64,000 nt of DNA from Trileptium ribeirensis (Eukaryota > Nematoda > Enoplea > Enoplida > Thoracostomopsidae), in the NCBI GenBank assembly GCA_030248225.1, contig JASANE010019340.1, positions 62,001-126,000 of the forward strand. The letters are read 5' to 3'. A model generated the notes under the pieces. The model was not told the origin of the DNA. It worked only from the letters and a program-made list of their open reading frames with translations, and searched no databases. This document shows positions 38,001 to 49,430 of the stretch, piece after piece. Position numbers and translations under genes: made by a program. Positions within the stretch are counted from its first letter, which is position 1, and every line of letters begins with the position of its first letter.

Positions 38001-39465
38001 GTAAAAATCACCTCAGCTATAGCTCGGTCGCGTTAAGATGCATATATTTATTATTAAATAATCGCCAGGATTGCTCAAAATTGCATATACTGATGTGCCA
38101 AGATTTATAAATAAGAGAATGTAAAAATCACCTCAGCTATATCTCGGCCGCGTTAAGATGCATATATTTATTATTAGATAATCGCCAGGATTGCTCAACA
38201 TTGCATATAATGATGTGCCAAGGTTTATAAATAAGAGAATGTAAAAGTCACCTTAGCTATAGCTCTCTCGCGTTAAGATGCATATATTTATTATTAGATA
38301 ATCGCCAGGATTGCTCAAAATTGCATATACTGATGTGCCAAGATTTATAAATAAGAGAATGTAAAAATCACCTCAGCTATACCTCGGCCGCTTTAAGATG
38401 CATATATTTATTATTAGATAATCGCCAGGATTGCTCAACATTGCATATAATGATGTGCCAAGGTTTATAAATAAGAGAATGTGAAAGTCACCTTAGCTGT
38501 AGCTCGCTCGCGTTAAGATGCATATATTTATTATTAGATAATCGCCAGGATTGCTCAACATTGCATATAATGATGTGCTAAGGTTTATAAATAAGAGAAT
38601 GTAAAAGTCACCTTAGCTATAGCTCGCTCGCGTTAAGATGCATATATTTATTATTAAATAATCGCCAGGATTGCTCAAACTTGCATATACTGATGTGCCA
38701 AGATTTATAAATAAGAGAATGTAAAAATCACCTCAGCTATACCTCGGCCGCGTTAAGATGCATATATTTATTATTAGATAATCGCCAGGATTGCTCAACA
38801 TTGCATATAATGATGTGCCAAGGTTTATAAATAAGAGAATGTAAAAGTCACCTTAGCTATAGCTCGCTCGCGTTAAGATGCATATATTTATTATTAGATA
38901 AACGCCAGGATTGCTCAACATTGCATATAATGATGTGCCAAGGTTTATAAATAACTGAATGTAAAAGACACCTTAGCTATAGCTCGGTCGCGTTAAGATG
39001 CATATATTTATTATTAGATAATCGCCAGGATTGCTCAAAATTGCATATACTGATGTGCCAAGGTTTATAAATAAGATAATGTAAAAGTCACCTTAGCTAT
39101 AGCTCGCTCGCGTTAAGATGCATATATTTAATATTAGATAATCGCTTGGATTGCTCAAAATTGCATATACTGATGTGCCAAGATTTATAAATGAGAGAAT
39201 GTAAAAATCACCTCAGCTATAGCTCGGTCGCGTTAAGATGCATATAATTATTATTAGATAATCGCCAGGATTGCTACAAATTGCATATACTGATGTGCCA
39301 AGGTTTATAAATAAGAGAATGTAAAAGTCACCTTAGCTATAGCTCGCTCGCGTTAAGATGCATATATTTATTATTAGATAATCGCCAGCATTGCTCAAAG
39401 TTGCATATACTGATGTGTCAAGGTTTATAAATAAGAGAATTTATAAGTCACATTAGCTATAGCTC
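35030..39465 (+). repeat. Satellite array, 120-bp monomer, about 37 copies, with higher-order structure
   Basis: The monomer is 120 bp, with landmarks GCATATATTTATTATTAGAT, CCAGGATTGCTC, ACTGATGTGCCAAGG, TTTATAAATAAGAGAATG and AGCTATAGCTCGCTCGCG. The first units (35,030-36,000) are the most diverged; those from 37,680 on are nearly uniform. Two monomer types alternate irregularly in the right half (GTCACCTTAG versus ATCACCTCAG, the latter with AGATTTATAAA). A block with the rare GATGAGATGCATATACTTATT variant recurs 1,210 bp apart (36,061 and 37,271), showing a higher-order duplication of about ten monomers. There is no ORF. Confidence 0.97.
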
Positions 39466-39531
39466 TCAAAATCAATAACTAATGTAATTTTGTCAATGTA
39501 ATCTACGAAAACAATTCTTATTTACTTTTAG

Positions 39532-39648
39532 CTAGTCATCGAATTCGGGCCATTTGAATTGGAGCAAGGTGGTATGGCGGTCGTTGACGATATAACATAT
39601 CGCGATGATAAGCGAGTTGCGCGTTTTCGAACATCACGACGAAATTGA
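39532..39648 (+). CDS. Orphan terminal exon encoding the end of a MAM domain
   Basis: After a good acceptor (CTTATTTACTTTTAG) the frame reads LVIEFGPFELEQ, then GGMAVVDDITY and a basic tail, ending with TGA at 39,646. VIEF...GGMAVVDDITY is the last two strands of a MAM domain (FxxxxEF...GxIAVDDI). It is paralogous to the end of exon 3 at about 33,935-34,000. The exon needs a phase 0 donor, which none of the four upstream exons supplies as read. It probably belongs to the second MAM domain begun at 34,125, whose middle (about 100 residues) is not in the 34.2-39.5 kb interval. Either those exons were lost to the repeats or the gene is now broken. A poly(A) signal lies at 39,808. Confidence 0.7.
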   Translation, partial: LVIEFGPFELEQGGMAVVDDITYRDDKRVARFRTSRRN

Positions 39649-39807
39649 AATTCACAACAGGGCTTTTATTCTTAGTGCCTTTTATAGACGCTGTTTGAGC
39701 AGATCTCAAATATCAAACGCGAGGCATTCGCACAAAAAAGTTTCAGTAGATATTTCGAAATACAACTATGTTAAATCAAACATTGATATTTTAGTGACTT
39801 TGATTTT

Positions 39808-39813
39808 AATAAA
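39808..39813 (+). terminator. Poly(A) signal AATAAA after the MAM exon
   Basis: AATAAA about 160 bp downstream of the TGA at 39,646, in the right orientation to end the MAM-domain transcript. Confidence 0.4.
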
Positions 39814-39814
39814 A

Positions 39815-40135
39815 CAGTACATTTTCCAAAAAATAGTATGTTTTTGCAAACAAAATCATATTTTTGCAAATATCAGTACTTTCTTAAAAGATAGATTATT
39901 CTTAAAAATCAGTTTTCGGCGAGAAATAGTACATTTCTTACAGAAAACACCCTTTTTGTTACACATTTTTGCAGAAAACAAATTTTTGTGAAAAAGTGTG
40001 TTTCCTACAAATAAGAAACAAAATCAATATTTTCACAAAGAGCATATTTTTGCGAAAAAACGCTACGTATTTAGAAAAAACATGTATTTTGCGCAAATAC
40101 AAGTTTGTTAAAGAAACAGTACATTTTTTAGTAAT
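39815..40135 (+). repeat. Degenerate minisatellite, about 30-35-bp T-rich units
   Basis: Irregular repeats of ACAGTACATTTTTTGCGAAA / TTTTTGCAAACAAAATCAT type. They hold two open frames (128 and 68 codons) whose peptides are low-complexity Phe/Lys/Ile, so these are not genes. Confidence 0.6.
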
Positions 40136-42274
40136 CTCAAATCTGTATTCTTTTTATATGCCGTCTTTTTGTTAAATCATAATCATTTGTTAACTGCAAA
40201 TATTGAAATACACAGTGTGATAATATTTTTAGTTTCATGAAACGATTTATCATCGAAAACACGATTTTATTGTATATAGCTATTAAAATTGCAAACTTAT
40301 GTCAATTAGTAAAGTATTGCAACATAAGCATTAATGGGCACTCGCCCTGTTTCAAAGTTATAGAGATATAAAGAATAATGGTGACTAAAGTCGAAATAAT
40401 AGAAGCGACATTTTAACAATTAAGTATGGTAGTGCATCGGAATACCAGCAACACTAATGTAGGTGATCCATCAATCGATCCAAATTGTCGTTCAATGAGT
40501 ATGGTTGATTTTCAGTCCACTGATATTAAAATAGCAGTTATACTGAAATAAACGTGAAAACATACAAGTGTCCCTCGAGTTTTGAACAAAGATGCCGTCA
40601 TAAAAGGCGACGTGCCTTTGCACTCCACACTTGACAGCGGTGCTATCTGGATTCAAGCAGTACAGCTGTCAGATGTTTGCATACTGCGCCCTGTCTATTA
40701 CGCAATGGAAATGACCTCAAAACCGTGTTAATCAGGCCAAAAATACACCTCTTACATAATTTACAGTCGTTTGGTACACGAGACAGATATCCTATGTACG
40801 CAACCACTAAATGTGTAATTTCCTTGATTTGCAGCATATTCTCGAAACAATCACTCTACGGAATATAATTTCGCACCTATAGCAAAATTTTAGCGCCGCG
40901 TCACGCATATACCATTCTCATAATGAATCATTCAAATTATTTGTTTGTGTAATCTTTCCGTTAAATGCCGGTGAACTATACTGATTGAGAAGTCGCTAAA
41001 TGTCACTGCTACGTTGACAAACCTAATTCATCCATCACACCTGCTGGGTATGTTTAACAATGGAACGCCAACCGAAACCAGTTCATTTTAGTCCTTCACT
41101 CAGTGTTCTTCAATTCACTCTGAAAGTTGCCAAAAGTAAAGATGACAATCACCACAGCTGCAGGACCTGTGAGGCTGTGGGTTAGCCCTCTAAAGGTCGG
41201 ACGTCTCAAGCCATATTTACCCTGAAGGCTCCGATACCTTACCTTAGGACCTCCTCCCGACGAAACTCCCGCCAATAGTCTTTACCCACCTAAGTCGACG
41301 TGTCTTCGACTCCTATGTTCGAATATATAACCCCTCACATTTGTCACAGTATCGCTCGATTCATAATTCAACGAAATATAAAAAAGCCAACTAGCTCTAC
41401 AACTATGTATAGTGTTGAAAATGGTAAAATGATTCTCGTCTCGGGTCAGTAAACTTCAAGCCAAAAGTAGTACCACGATGTCCGCCATCTCCCGTGCGAA
41501 TTCGAAAGAGTATCAATGTTATTATAAGACATTCTCCTTGATTATGATTTGCGTGCGTTCTTCCTACAAAAAATACAGTGACCCACTGTATTATAGCGAT
41601 GAATCTAAGTTGTAAATATTGTACATTTAAACTATTGCAAATGTTTCTGGCGTCTTTGGTTATTCTTTCTTATCTTGTTGCAATTTATGCACTGTGTCAT
41701 TATCTTACAACGCTTATTTTACAATAATTAGCTTTTATGTTTTTCCGAAAGCACAAATATTTGTATTTTGGATTGAACTTGGCGGCATTATGTAGCTCCC
41801 AAGACGAAATTACCGTCATAAAATGCTATCTATCCGCTGTGCGATAAACAAAAATGATTACTGGAAAAACTCACAGCGTTAAACTGCGACCAGAGAAATT
41901 TCAGCAGAAACGTTGCTTTACTCTTACAAAAACTACAAAACGATTAATTCACGAAATATTAATTATTAATATTAAATATTAATTCACCCTATTTAGGAAA
42001 TATTTTCGGATATTACATCAAACCGTTATTCTCGCCAATCACCAGTGTATTCGACAATATCGGATTGAGTAAATGTCGGAACAATTAACATTGCTTGCTT
42101 AAAATGTGATCATACGGGCCTAATTTTCGAATTAGATTATTGTAGTCCACGTTATTATGAAATGGGTATCCGACATATATTGCTTATTCAGACGACTATC
42201 GGGAAATAAAGTTGTCACTGTAAAAAAAATCTTGGCAAAGTGTCATAAATTATTAAGATGAAAGCGTTGCTAAT
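40136..42274. other. No supported gene; one family B fragment
   Basis: AT-rich. About 41,150-41,330 carries the left part of dispersed repeat family B (GGTCGGACGTCTCAAGCC, then CCTGAAGGCTCCG). No coding domain was recognised. Confidence 0.45.
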
Positions 42275-44064
42275 GTAATAACCGGTGACGCAGCTGCATG
42301 GCGCAACTTCCTAACACCATGCCCATACGACCCCGGCTATCGTAACCTCAAGGGTGGACCGTGAATACTAAATTTTGAACCTATTCTTGGTCAGACCCAA
42401 GAAGCTACGCAGCTTAGCAGGCCGCAGGCGCGCTTCACGGGGTGTGTTCGGACCCCGCCCGAAGGGTTGCGCACGTGTCTAGTATCGGGTATGATTTCTG
42501 AGGTCCCCCAGGGAGGCTAGCACCGACACCTGCTCGCAGGTCATGGAGCCTAGCCGCTATTCCCTATCTTAGACTCATCGGAAGTTGTTTAATTCTATTT
42601 TAGCGTGACAAGTTTTGAAATAAAAATATGAAAAGGTCCCTAGAAATTTAGAGCTCAAGTTGATTTACCTAGTTAAGATCGTAATATGCTCCATGTTAGA
42701 GCATCGACATATGTGGCCCCCACAGGGTTCCGACGAGCCCTGAGTGTTTATTGTCGGATTATCGACGGCGTGGCCTGCTTTCTTAATAAATTCTATGGTA
42801 GCGTACTGGTGCTTTGACCAGTGAAAGTTTTAGCCTATCAAAATAAAGAGGATGCCTAACAAATTTTGAGTCACTGTCACAAACGGGTCAACTTTTGGTA
42901 ACGTTTTCCAATTGCTTTATTTCCTAGATCCAGTAAAAACGTAAACAGCTAGGTCAGAAGGCCATGCACGCCAGTGCTTGCGGCATTCTCGCACACAAGC
43001 CATGGCGAGCAGTGCCTGCTCGTCCATGCGGACAAAACCAGAAAATCCTTAGCGTCTCAGTACGAAGTAGACCCGAACGCGGTGCTCACAATACAAACTT
43101 TATTGACATATGCAACGTTCATTGGCAAAACGAGAGATACCGAACAAGTATAATAGCGGACCACGTGAATCAAATCCGGGAGCTCAGCAATAACTCGCAA
43201 GTGATCTCTTCAATGTCAGTCGACTCGGGTCACAGGGCGAGGAGAAAAACACGATGAACAGGGCCGGAGCGTGTCAATATCCGCCGGTTCGCGGACTAGG
43301 GGCGGTTATCCCTGCTGCGTTTCGATGCTAGCGATGCCTCAGCTAGGAGACGCCTGAAGCAGGGGCCCTAGAGTGCTTCGGAAATCGCTCCGTAATACAG
43401 GTCGCTCTGGGCGACGACTACTTAGGCGGGGCGGAGGGAAGACGGTGGTGAGAACTGACTATGCGAGCTCTACAGCTTGGTTGGAGCGCTGCTCAAAACG
43501 ATACTGACTACAGAATCTGACAAGGGGCGTCTGATTGTCTATCCTCAGGGTACTCTTGCATTAGTGCCTATAAACACTTTCACCCTATTGTATTTAACGA
43601 GCTTACCTACCTATCAGTACGACTGACCGAACGACGAAGTCTAGGTGGCAAAAGAAGGAGAAAAATGGGAAAGTTCCCTCAATTTAGGCCGACGGAACGC
43701 GGTCGGGGTAGCGCGTGGCATGACGCGTCCTTATGGGCGACTTACGAACTGGTCATCCAGCCGATTGATTTCTCTTCGAATTTGTTATCGGGGTTTGGGG
43801 AGGTGAGGCGAGTTGCTTTAGACAGAACGCATCTAACTGCAGGCTAAATCAGCCTCGTTCCCTACCTATTGGGGCCGTTTGGACCCATCGGGCCACGGGC
43901 GATCGACCCGGGACACCTTTGTGTCTTTGGTTTCTTTCCTTGGTCGTTTGTCTTTCGCCTCTCTCTAACGATGCCCTTTTTTGTATGCACTGCAATAATG
44001 CAGTGCCTCAACTGCGCTGTATTGCAGTTGAGTTATCACCGACACAATAGTAAAAGTCGGTATG

Positions 44065-44135
44065 TTCCTATGGCTGAATGGTTAAGACGTGTAAAACTGC
44101 AGCGGACTTAAATTCTCCGTGCAGGTTCAACTCAT
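44065..44135 (+). ncRNA. tRNA-like (Leu/Ser-type) Pol III promoter motif pair, degenerate
   Basis: TGGCTGAATGGTTAAG fits the tRNA A box and GGTTCAACTC, 45 bp later, fits the B box. Between them CTGCAGCGGA..TCCGTGCAG forms a hairpin with CTTAA in the loop. The spacing and stems do not give a full cloverleaf and there is no good acceptor stem, so this is a tRNA-derived fragment, SINE head or chance match. Confidence 0.3.
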
Positions 44136-46689
44136 GATACGGGAAAATAGAACTAGCTGGCAATGAAACGAGAGAAAAGTGAAACTGGGCATACATAGTA
44201 CATAGCCTAACGGGCAAACCGAGCAAAAATCAAAGAAAAGTTAAACTCAGCGATCGACTCGCTCCAAAAAGAAAAAGGGGTTTTGCACTCGCCCGGTTTG
44301 GGGCCGAAATGGCCCAGGCGAGGAGGTAAGTTTTCCCTATTTTTAGAAAGTCCTAAAATTTTGTTTGAAGGCGGGGACACGATGTGTTTCTCCCGCGAAG
44401 GCAATTTCTAGTGATGGCTCAGGGATAAAGCTCAATTCTAGTTCTTCTAGACGGTGGTCTCGAGGAAAGACCATTGCGCAGTGCAACGGTGAACACTGGT
44501 GAATTTAGCTGTTTTCGCCACATAGTTATTTGGAGTCGGAACTGCTGTATCACCACTAAACGATGCACTATCGTTACAGATCGAAGTCGGCGGATTTTTC
44601 TCAGCTGGGGGTTTGTTCCTCCAGCTCATCATTAAGCAAGCAGGGGGTCCAGCGGGGCGTCCAAAGATAATTCGGTCAGTCGTCACAATAAAACTTGTAC
44701 CTAGGTAAAATATCGGCTGAGTTCGTGAAAAACCCTAGCGTTGGTGTCAAACAATTAAACCGAGATAATCCTTAAACAACATTCGGCGTGAGTAGCAAAC
44801 ACCTTAAGCTCAAGTAATGATACCTAGAATTTGATCTGTCTTTTGTATTCCCACATTTTCTTAACTCAAAAACAGAATGAAATTTTGAGGGTTTCCTAAA
44901 ACCCGACGGAGGCTAGTCCTCCATCCCTAATCTGCATTTCTGTCCAAGCCCAAACACGGCATGAGCGTTGAACAATCCACTAAGCTGTAAATTTGAAAAC
45001 CGTGAGCATAAAAGTAAAACGAGTCCCTACCGGTTCAACTTCTAGGCGTCGGAAAATTTTACCGTGGTCGGCTCAACAAAATTCGATGATCCTACCTCAA
45101 GAGCTGCAAACCATGTAAAGCGCGGACCAGAAGCGTCCGGTTTGTTTTGTCTTACCTAAGACCACGGGGAATCAGAACTACTTCGACTTTGGTGCCCACA
45201 ACCTAATACCTTCCGTGCGATCGCCTAAGATGTCCAAAACGGAACTCGACTAGGAGGTTTTATCGAGAGACTTATAAATGTACGACAAGTAGGCGTGTAA
45301 AACGGGGCATCCACTGAAGGACGCAATGTCAACCTATGGTATGTCAACTAATGCTACGAACAACTGATTTTCGGTGAACAGTCTGTTACAGCCATAGTCG
45401 GGGAAAATAAACCCCCTCATTCTCGGTTCACGTCCTGACTTACAAAGTTCGATCCGGGACAGCAACTGCTAGTCCCCTTCCGTGGGACGGAAGGTGTCCA
45501 CACGGGTCCTCCAGTCGTCGAATCCCATTCCAAACAAAAACCAAAGCACGAGAAAGTAAAACAATTGTGAAGCTAAACTACAAAATCATAGCGTCGGAGC
45601 CGGTCAGTAGAGTCGACCGAACTCCGCGCTGCCGAAGTCGAACTGATTCGAGTTTCTTGAGCGACATCCCTAACCTCGAAATTTTCGGCTGTAGTTTAGG
45701 ATGGCGATTTCGCCGCCATCCAATCGCTGTCAGTCGTCGACCGCCCACTTTTTTCAGGTCGTCCTTCTTCGTCCAATTGGGGACTACTTCCGGGGACTTA
45801 AAGTTGACAGCTACCGTAAGCCGTCAGTGTCCTTAAAGAGAGTCGGCTCCAATTAAGTTTGCCGACGTCAAATCTGAGCCCTCCGAATAATCGGAAGTTG
45901 GCCATATGCGACCTCAATTGCAATCTGTTCAGAAGATTCGAGTCTTTCAAGCCTTCACTTCCTGAAGAATTACATCGACCGCTCTATTAGGGCCGGATAT
46001 GTCGTTAATTGAATTGTCCTCATTAATCAGCAGAACAGTTACCAACGTTCTAAACCATCCCAAAAGACATCGCAATGATTGCTAATCTATCCGAAACATG
46101 CAACTTCCGCAGCTTGATTAGTTCCTGTCAAGTTGTCAATCTGTCCCCATTTGCTGGTTGCCCAATCGTTTCCTTGTCACTTAGATCACCAGCAACACGT
46201 CAAGTGAAATGGCCGGAAATTAAATCGGGACATAGTTGAACGAATTGGTTACCAATCACCCACGTAATACCCGAAGAGCATCAGTAATCTATTAAACCGC
46301 TAAATTGACTATTTGTACTTTGCTCGGGCTTCATCCAATTTCGACGCCATCTATCAATTTCCGCTCGGCGATCTTTGTTGTAGCAGGACACCGCCAATCT
46401 AAATCGGCTTCATCTCCATGACCCTCGAGCGTGAGGACATCGCAGGATGTTGAGGAAAAGCATCTTTTCGAGCTTTCTGTCTCATGGTATCGGCTTTAAA
46501 GCGTCCCAGGGGGGGCATGGGTCATCGGACAGGGTCCCAGCAGGGGTCATCGACGGGGCACTCATCCGGGGAACGTCTCCCAGGCGGGTATCCCTGGCCG
46601 GGTCTCCCGGGAGCTGCTACGGGTCCCCAAACCTACCCCTTTTCTCCATCCCGCTTCTGCGTCCATATATATACCTATATGTTATATAC

Positions 46690-46980
46690 TTATAAAACTA
46701 ATAATTTTAGTTAAATTTTATATATAAAATATATTGGTAAATATATATATGTATATGTTTTTTTTCTTTTCTTTTTCGTCTTGTCGTCGTCGCTGTCCTC
46801 ACCGTCGCTCTTGGTGTTGTTCGGACAGCAGACTCGGCGGCGACCCAAAGACAAACGACTGCCAAGAGGTCAGTCGAGGAGAAACAGAGAAAGAAAACAA
46901 CAAAACAACAGGCGAAAGAGAAAGAGAGAGCGAAAAAGAACGAACAGGGAGAGGGACACGGGAAGGGATGGGACAAGGGT
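46690..46980 (+). repeat. AT-rich then purine-rich low-complexity tract
   Basis: About 46,690-46,760 is TATATA-rich. 46,870-46,975 is almost purely A/G on the plus strand (AGAGAAAGAGAGAGCG and similar). Highly charged open frames on both strands (89-126 codons) are products of this bias. The tract is absent from unit copy 2. Confidence 0.7.
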
Positions 46981-47120
46981 TCCCAGGGGGAATTTCAGTG
47001 GGTCGAGGTCAAATTCGTTCCCAGGACGTAAAACGGGGTCGAATGATACCAAACACGAGGGGGGTGGACGAAGTATTGGGACCAGACCCACTCGGGTCAA
47101 TTTATGTGTTGTAGTATAGG

Positions 47121-47580
47121 GGACTTTGGCGGGTTCTCCCGCGTTAACGGGTGGGCGGAGCGACGCCCGCCGGGTATCGTTGGACTCACCGTCCAACGGC
47201 GATTCGAACGAGGGGTAATATCGCTACCGGGGCGGCAGGAGTAAAAACGGTACTAAAAATCGTGGCAATTAGAGAGAGTGTGATGGCTACGGTGGGGCGC
47301 GTTTGTTGGTCGTCCGGGTTAACGGGGCGGCGGATCGAGACCCGCCGGGTATTTTTGGAAACGTCTCATCGAGACAAATCCAATGAGGGGCGATTCGCCC
47401 ATTTTTGGAGTTAGAACTAAAATTCCGGGCATTTTTGGTGCCCCTCATTAATTGTTATTTCAGACTGGGGAACCTTGACAGGTTGTGGCGGGTCAACGGG
47501 GAATGGGGCGGAAGCCCGCTGTGTATCGTTGGACTCGCCGACGTCAGGCGAGTAAAATAAGGGGTCGCATGTGCGACTTT
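47121..47580 (+). ncRNA. Three tandem hairpin modules with conserved layout and changed stem sequences
   Basis: Each module has (G)GGTTAACGGG or GGTCAACGGG, then a GC-rich hairpin, a GTAT(C/T) step, a second hairpin and a third. Module 1: GCGGG/CCCGC (47,129-47,142), GGGCG/CGCCC (47,153-47,168), CGTTGGAC/GTCCAACG (47,178-47,198). Module 2: GGCGG/CCGCC (47,326-47,346), TTGGA/TCCAA around GTCTC/GAGAC (47,355-47,383), and a perfect 10-bp stem AATGAGGGGC (47,382-47,391) with GCCCCTCATT (47,440-47,449). Module 3: AACCT/AGGTT (47,471-47,484), GGGC/GCCC (47,506-47,517), CTCGCC/GGCGAG (47,534-47,552), GTCGCA/TGCGAC (47,564-47,577). Stems sit at corresponding places but differ in sequence. That pattern suggests selection on RNA structure. 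Transcription is not shown. Confidence 0.5.
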
Positions 47581-49259
47581 AGGTTCAGGGATCGAGTACG
47601 GGAATGGTGCAAACCATCTAGATCTTATGTCAAACCGGGTAATGTACTTAGGAATAAATCGCAAGACACAGGCGCGTTCCGAATCAGCTAGGCACCTACA
47701 TATATATATACTTATATATCTATATTCTATGCGAAGATACCCGTTTACCAACAACCAAACTTAGCGTAAGTAAGGTCGTCGGTTCAATTTCAACGTGTTC
47801 CGCTCCCCTGTATTAAGGTTAGAACCGCGTGCGATTTGAGTCATTTCGGCCTCCTTGGAAAGCTCGTGAGACACCCTATTGAAGCATCCTGACCGGCTGC
47901 AGGAAATCTAACCCGGTAGACGGCTACGGGCCGACAAACGGACCCGGCGGCCGTCGTTCCCGGATAGCCGAGAACTACCGTACTTCCAACTTAAGCTCTT
48001 AGCTGTTCGTTGTTTTCGCGACCACGGCGACGTGTATTATTTAGCTTGCGTAAATTTGATATTCTAGGTTCTGATGTCTACTGGGCCGATGGTTTAGCTT
48101 GAATTGTAATGGCCTCCTATTCCCGGACGGTCATAATTTTGAAATTTAGTGCTGGGATGCGACGAGTCGAGTTCCAACTAAATCTTGCGACCATTATTTT
48201 CTCCAAACTCCGGTCAGACGGGGCGTTGAACTTATTCCCTACCAGTCCCTAAAATTATACTCACCAGTCCTCACGAAATAGACTTCACGTGGTCAAAGCA
48301 AAGCATGTAACGGCAAAGCATTATACATTCATACACAACAGATATCGTTAACCCGATGGACATCAATCAAGGAAAAGAAAATAAGCGACACAATGGTGTT
48401 AACATGACCATGACACCCTGTAGGGTACTTCATGAGGTTTTTGTAACGTGAATCTCTGCAGGCTTTCTGGACGCATCCTAAGGTACTTAAAAGCGGTGTA
48501 TCTTCGTCACCATCAAATAGGGATGAAAATGAGTGACTTAAGTGCCAGAACCCTGCAAAAATACGTAACGGGCCGGAACGGGCCTGTTACAGGACAAAAG
48601 TAACCTCCACGTACTGCGGACATCAACTAAAGAAAGATGACGGGTGTCACACTCATCAGCAGAGTCGACTATTATCTTCTCTTCACCTCACCAACCATTC
48701 TATTTTGTAATTTCGTAAAAATATTGTTAAGGAACGCAGTTAGGTCAATTCTAATTCCGCAGAAAACTGTTCGCGAACGAAATACAACTATTTTCGTTCG
48801 CAAAGTTCAACCAAATGTACAAAAATTTTTGAGAACGAAATTATGTCGAATTTGAATTAATTGTTTTGTTTCGAACACTGAGGGCTTAACTATAGGATCG
48901 ATTTGCTTGTAACGTCACTATTGCATTATATTCATTCACGAGCGCTGAGTAACTCATGTTCAAGCTTGATAGGCAATTGAGGACCTAATTTTTGCCGAAA
49001 TTCTGTTTCAGCACAAGGTATAATTTGTGGCATCTAGATTTGATTGTACCGATTTTCAGTTAGCGAAAATGTGAATGAAATTCAGGACTTTTCCGTAGCA
49101 AGAGTTTGCCATTCGATATCGTTACTACAGAATAGGATGGTTGGTGGGGTCAGCTTAAGATTACTCACGCACGTCCATTTGTCTAATTTGTACTTTAATT
49201 TTATATTCGTTGTTGCTCACACCAGGAGCGCAGACCCGACAGAATTTATCGGTTGTTTT

Positions 49260-49430
49260 GTGTCTTGAAAATGTAATTTTGACTAAATTTCGGTTTTATA
49301 GCCGTATTGTGTGTGCCATGACGTATATAAATTAATTTTTAAAATAACACAATTGTGCCCTATAATTTATTGGCCGATTATTCTTTTAAACTGGAAAATT
49401 TCAGTTTGACTAAATTTCTGTTTTGTTGTA
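49260..49430 (+). repeat. Terminal minisatellite of unit D, copy 1
   Basis: Two imperfect units of TGACTAAATTTCGGTTTTAT..ACACAATTGTGCCCTATAAT, each about 100-115 bp. The same units close copy 2 at 56,655-56,835, so they mark the right end of the 7-kb unit. Confidence 0.65.

Larger units (their letters stand above)
42275..49430 (+). repeat. Large tandem unit D, copy 1 (7.15 kb), non-coding and hairpin-rich
   Basis: Starts GTAATAACCGGTGACGCAGC and ends where nearly the same sequence restarts at about 49,431. Collinear similarity islands link it to copy 2: 42,284-42,600 with 49,436-49,745; 42,715-42,760 with 49,855-49,900; 44,880-45,190 with 54,250-54,590; 45,540-45,680 with 54,890-55,000; 47,752-47,830 with 55,778-55,870; 48,105-48,135 with 56,090-56,120 (shared CCTCCTATTCCCGGACGG); 48,295-48,440 with 56,300-56,470. 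Hairpins are very frequent, for example 42,384-42,403, 42,438-42,457, 42,528-42,541, the nested pair 43,296-43,301/43,366-43,371 with 43,310-43,316/43,358-43,364, and 45,476-45,494. Open frames are short and not conserved between copies. I cannot assign it to a known element class. It could be a long structured RNA gene, rDNA-like spacer or a decayed retroelement. Confidence 0.7.

Noticed and set aside
35030..39465. CTGATGTG in the satellite as a hammerhead-type satellite ribozyme
   Set aside because: The core does not match CUGANGA and no GAAA strand is present in the monomer.
39605..40175. Open frames of 128 and 68 codons after the orphan MAM exon
   Set aside because: They follow a degenerate T-rich minisatellite and overlap the MAM exon in a different frame; no domain is visible.
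45165..45870. Short matches to 18S rRNA (GACCACGGGGAATCAG at 45,165; CTTAAAGTTGACAG at about 45,798)
   Set aside because: The universally conserved 530-loop and decoding-site strings are absent on both strands, and matches of this length are expected by chance when a whole rRNA is compared with 15 kb. I do not call rRNA here.
46447..47196. Open frames of 76-126 codons on both strands
   Set aside because: Caused by the purine-rich tract and GC-rich hairpins; peptides are low-complexity and the region is missing from the second unit copy.
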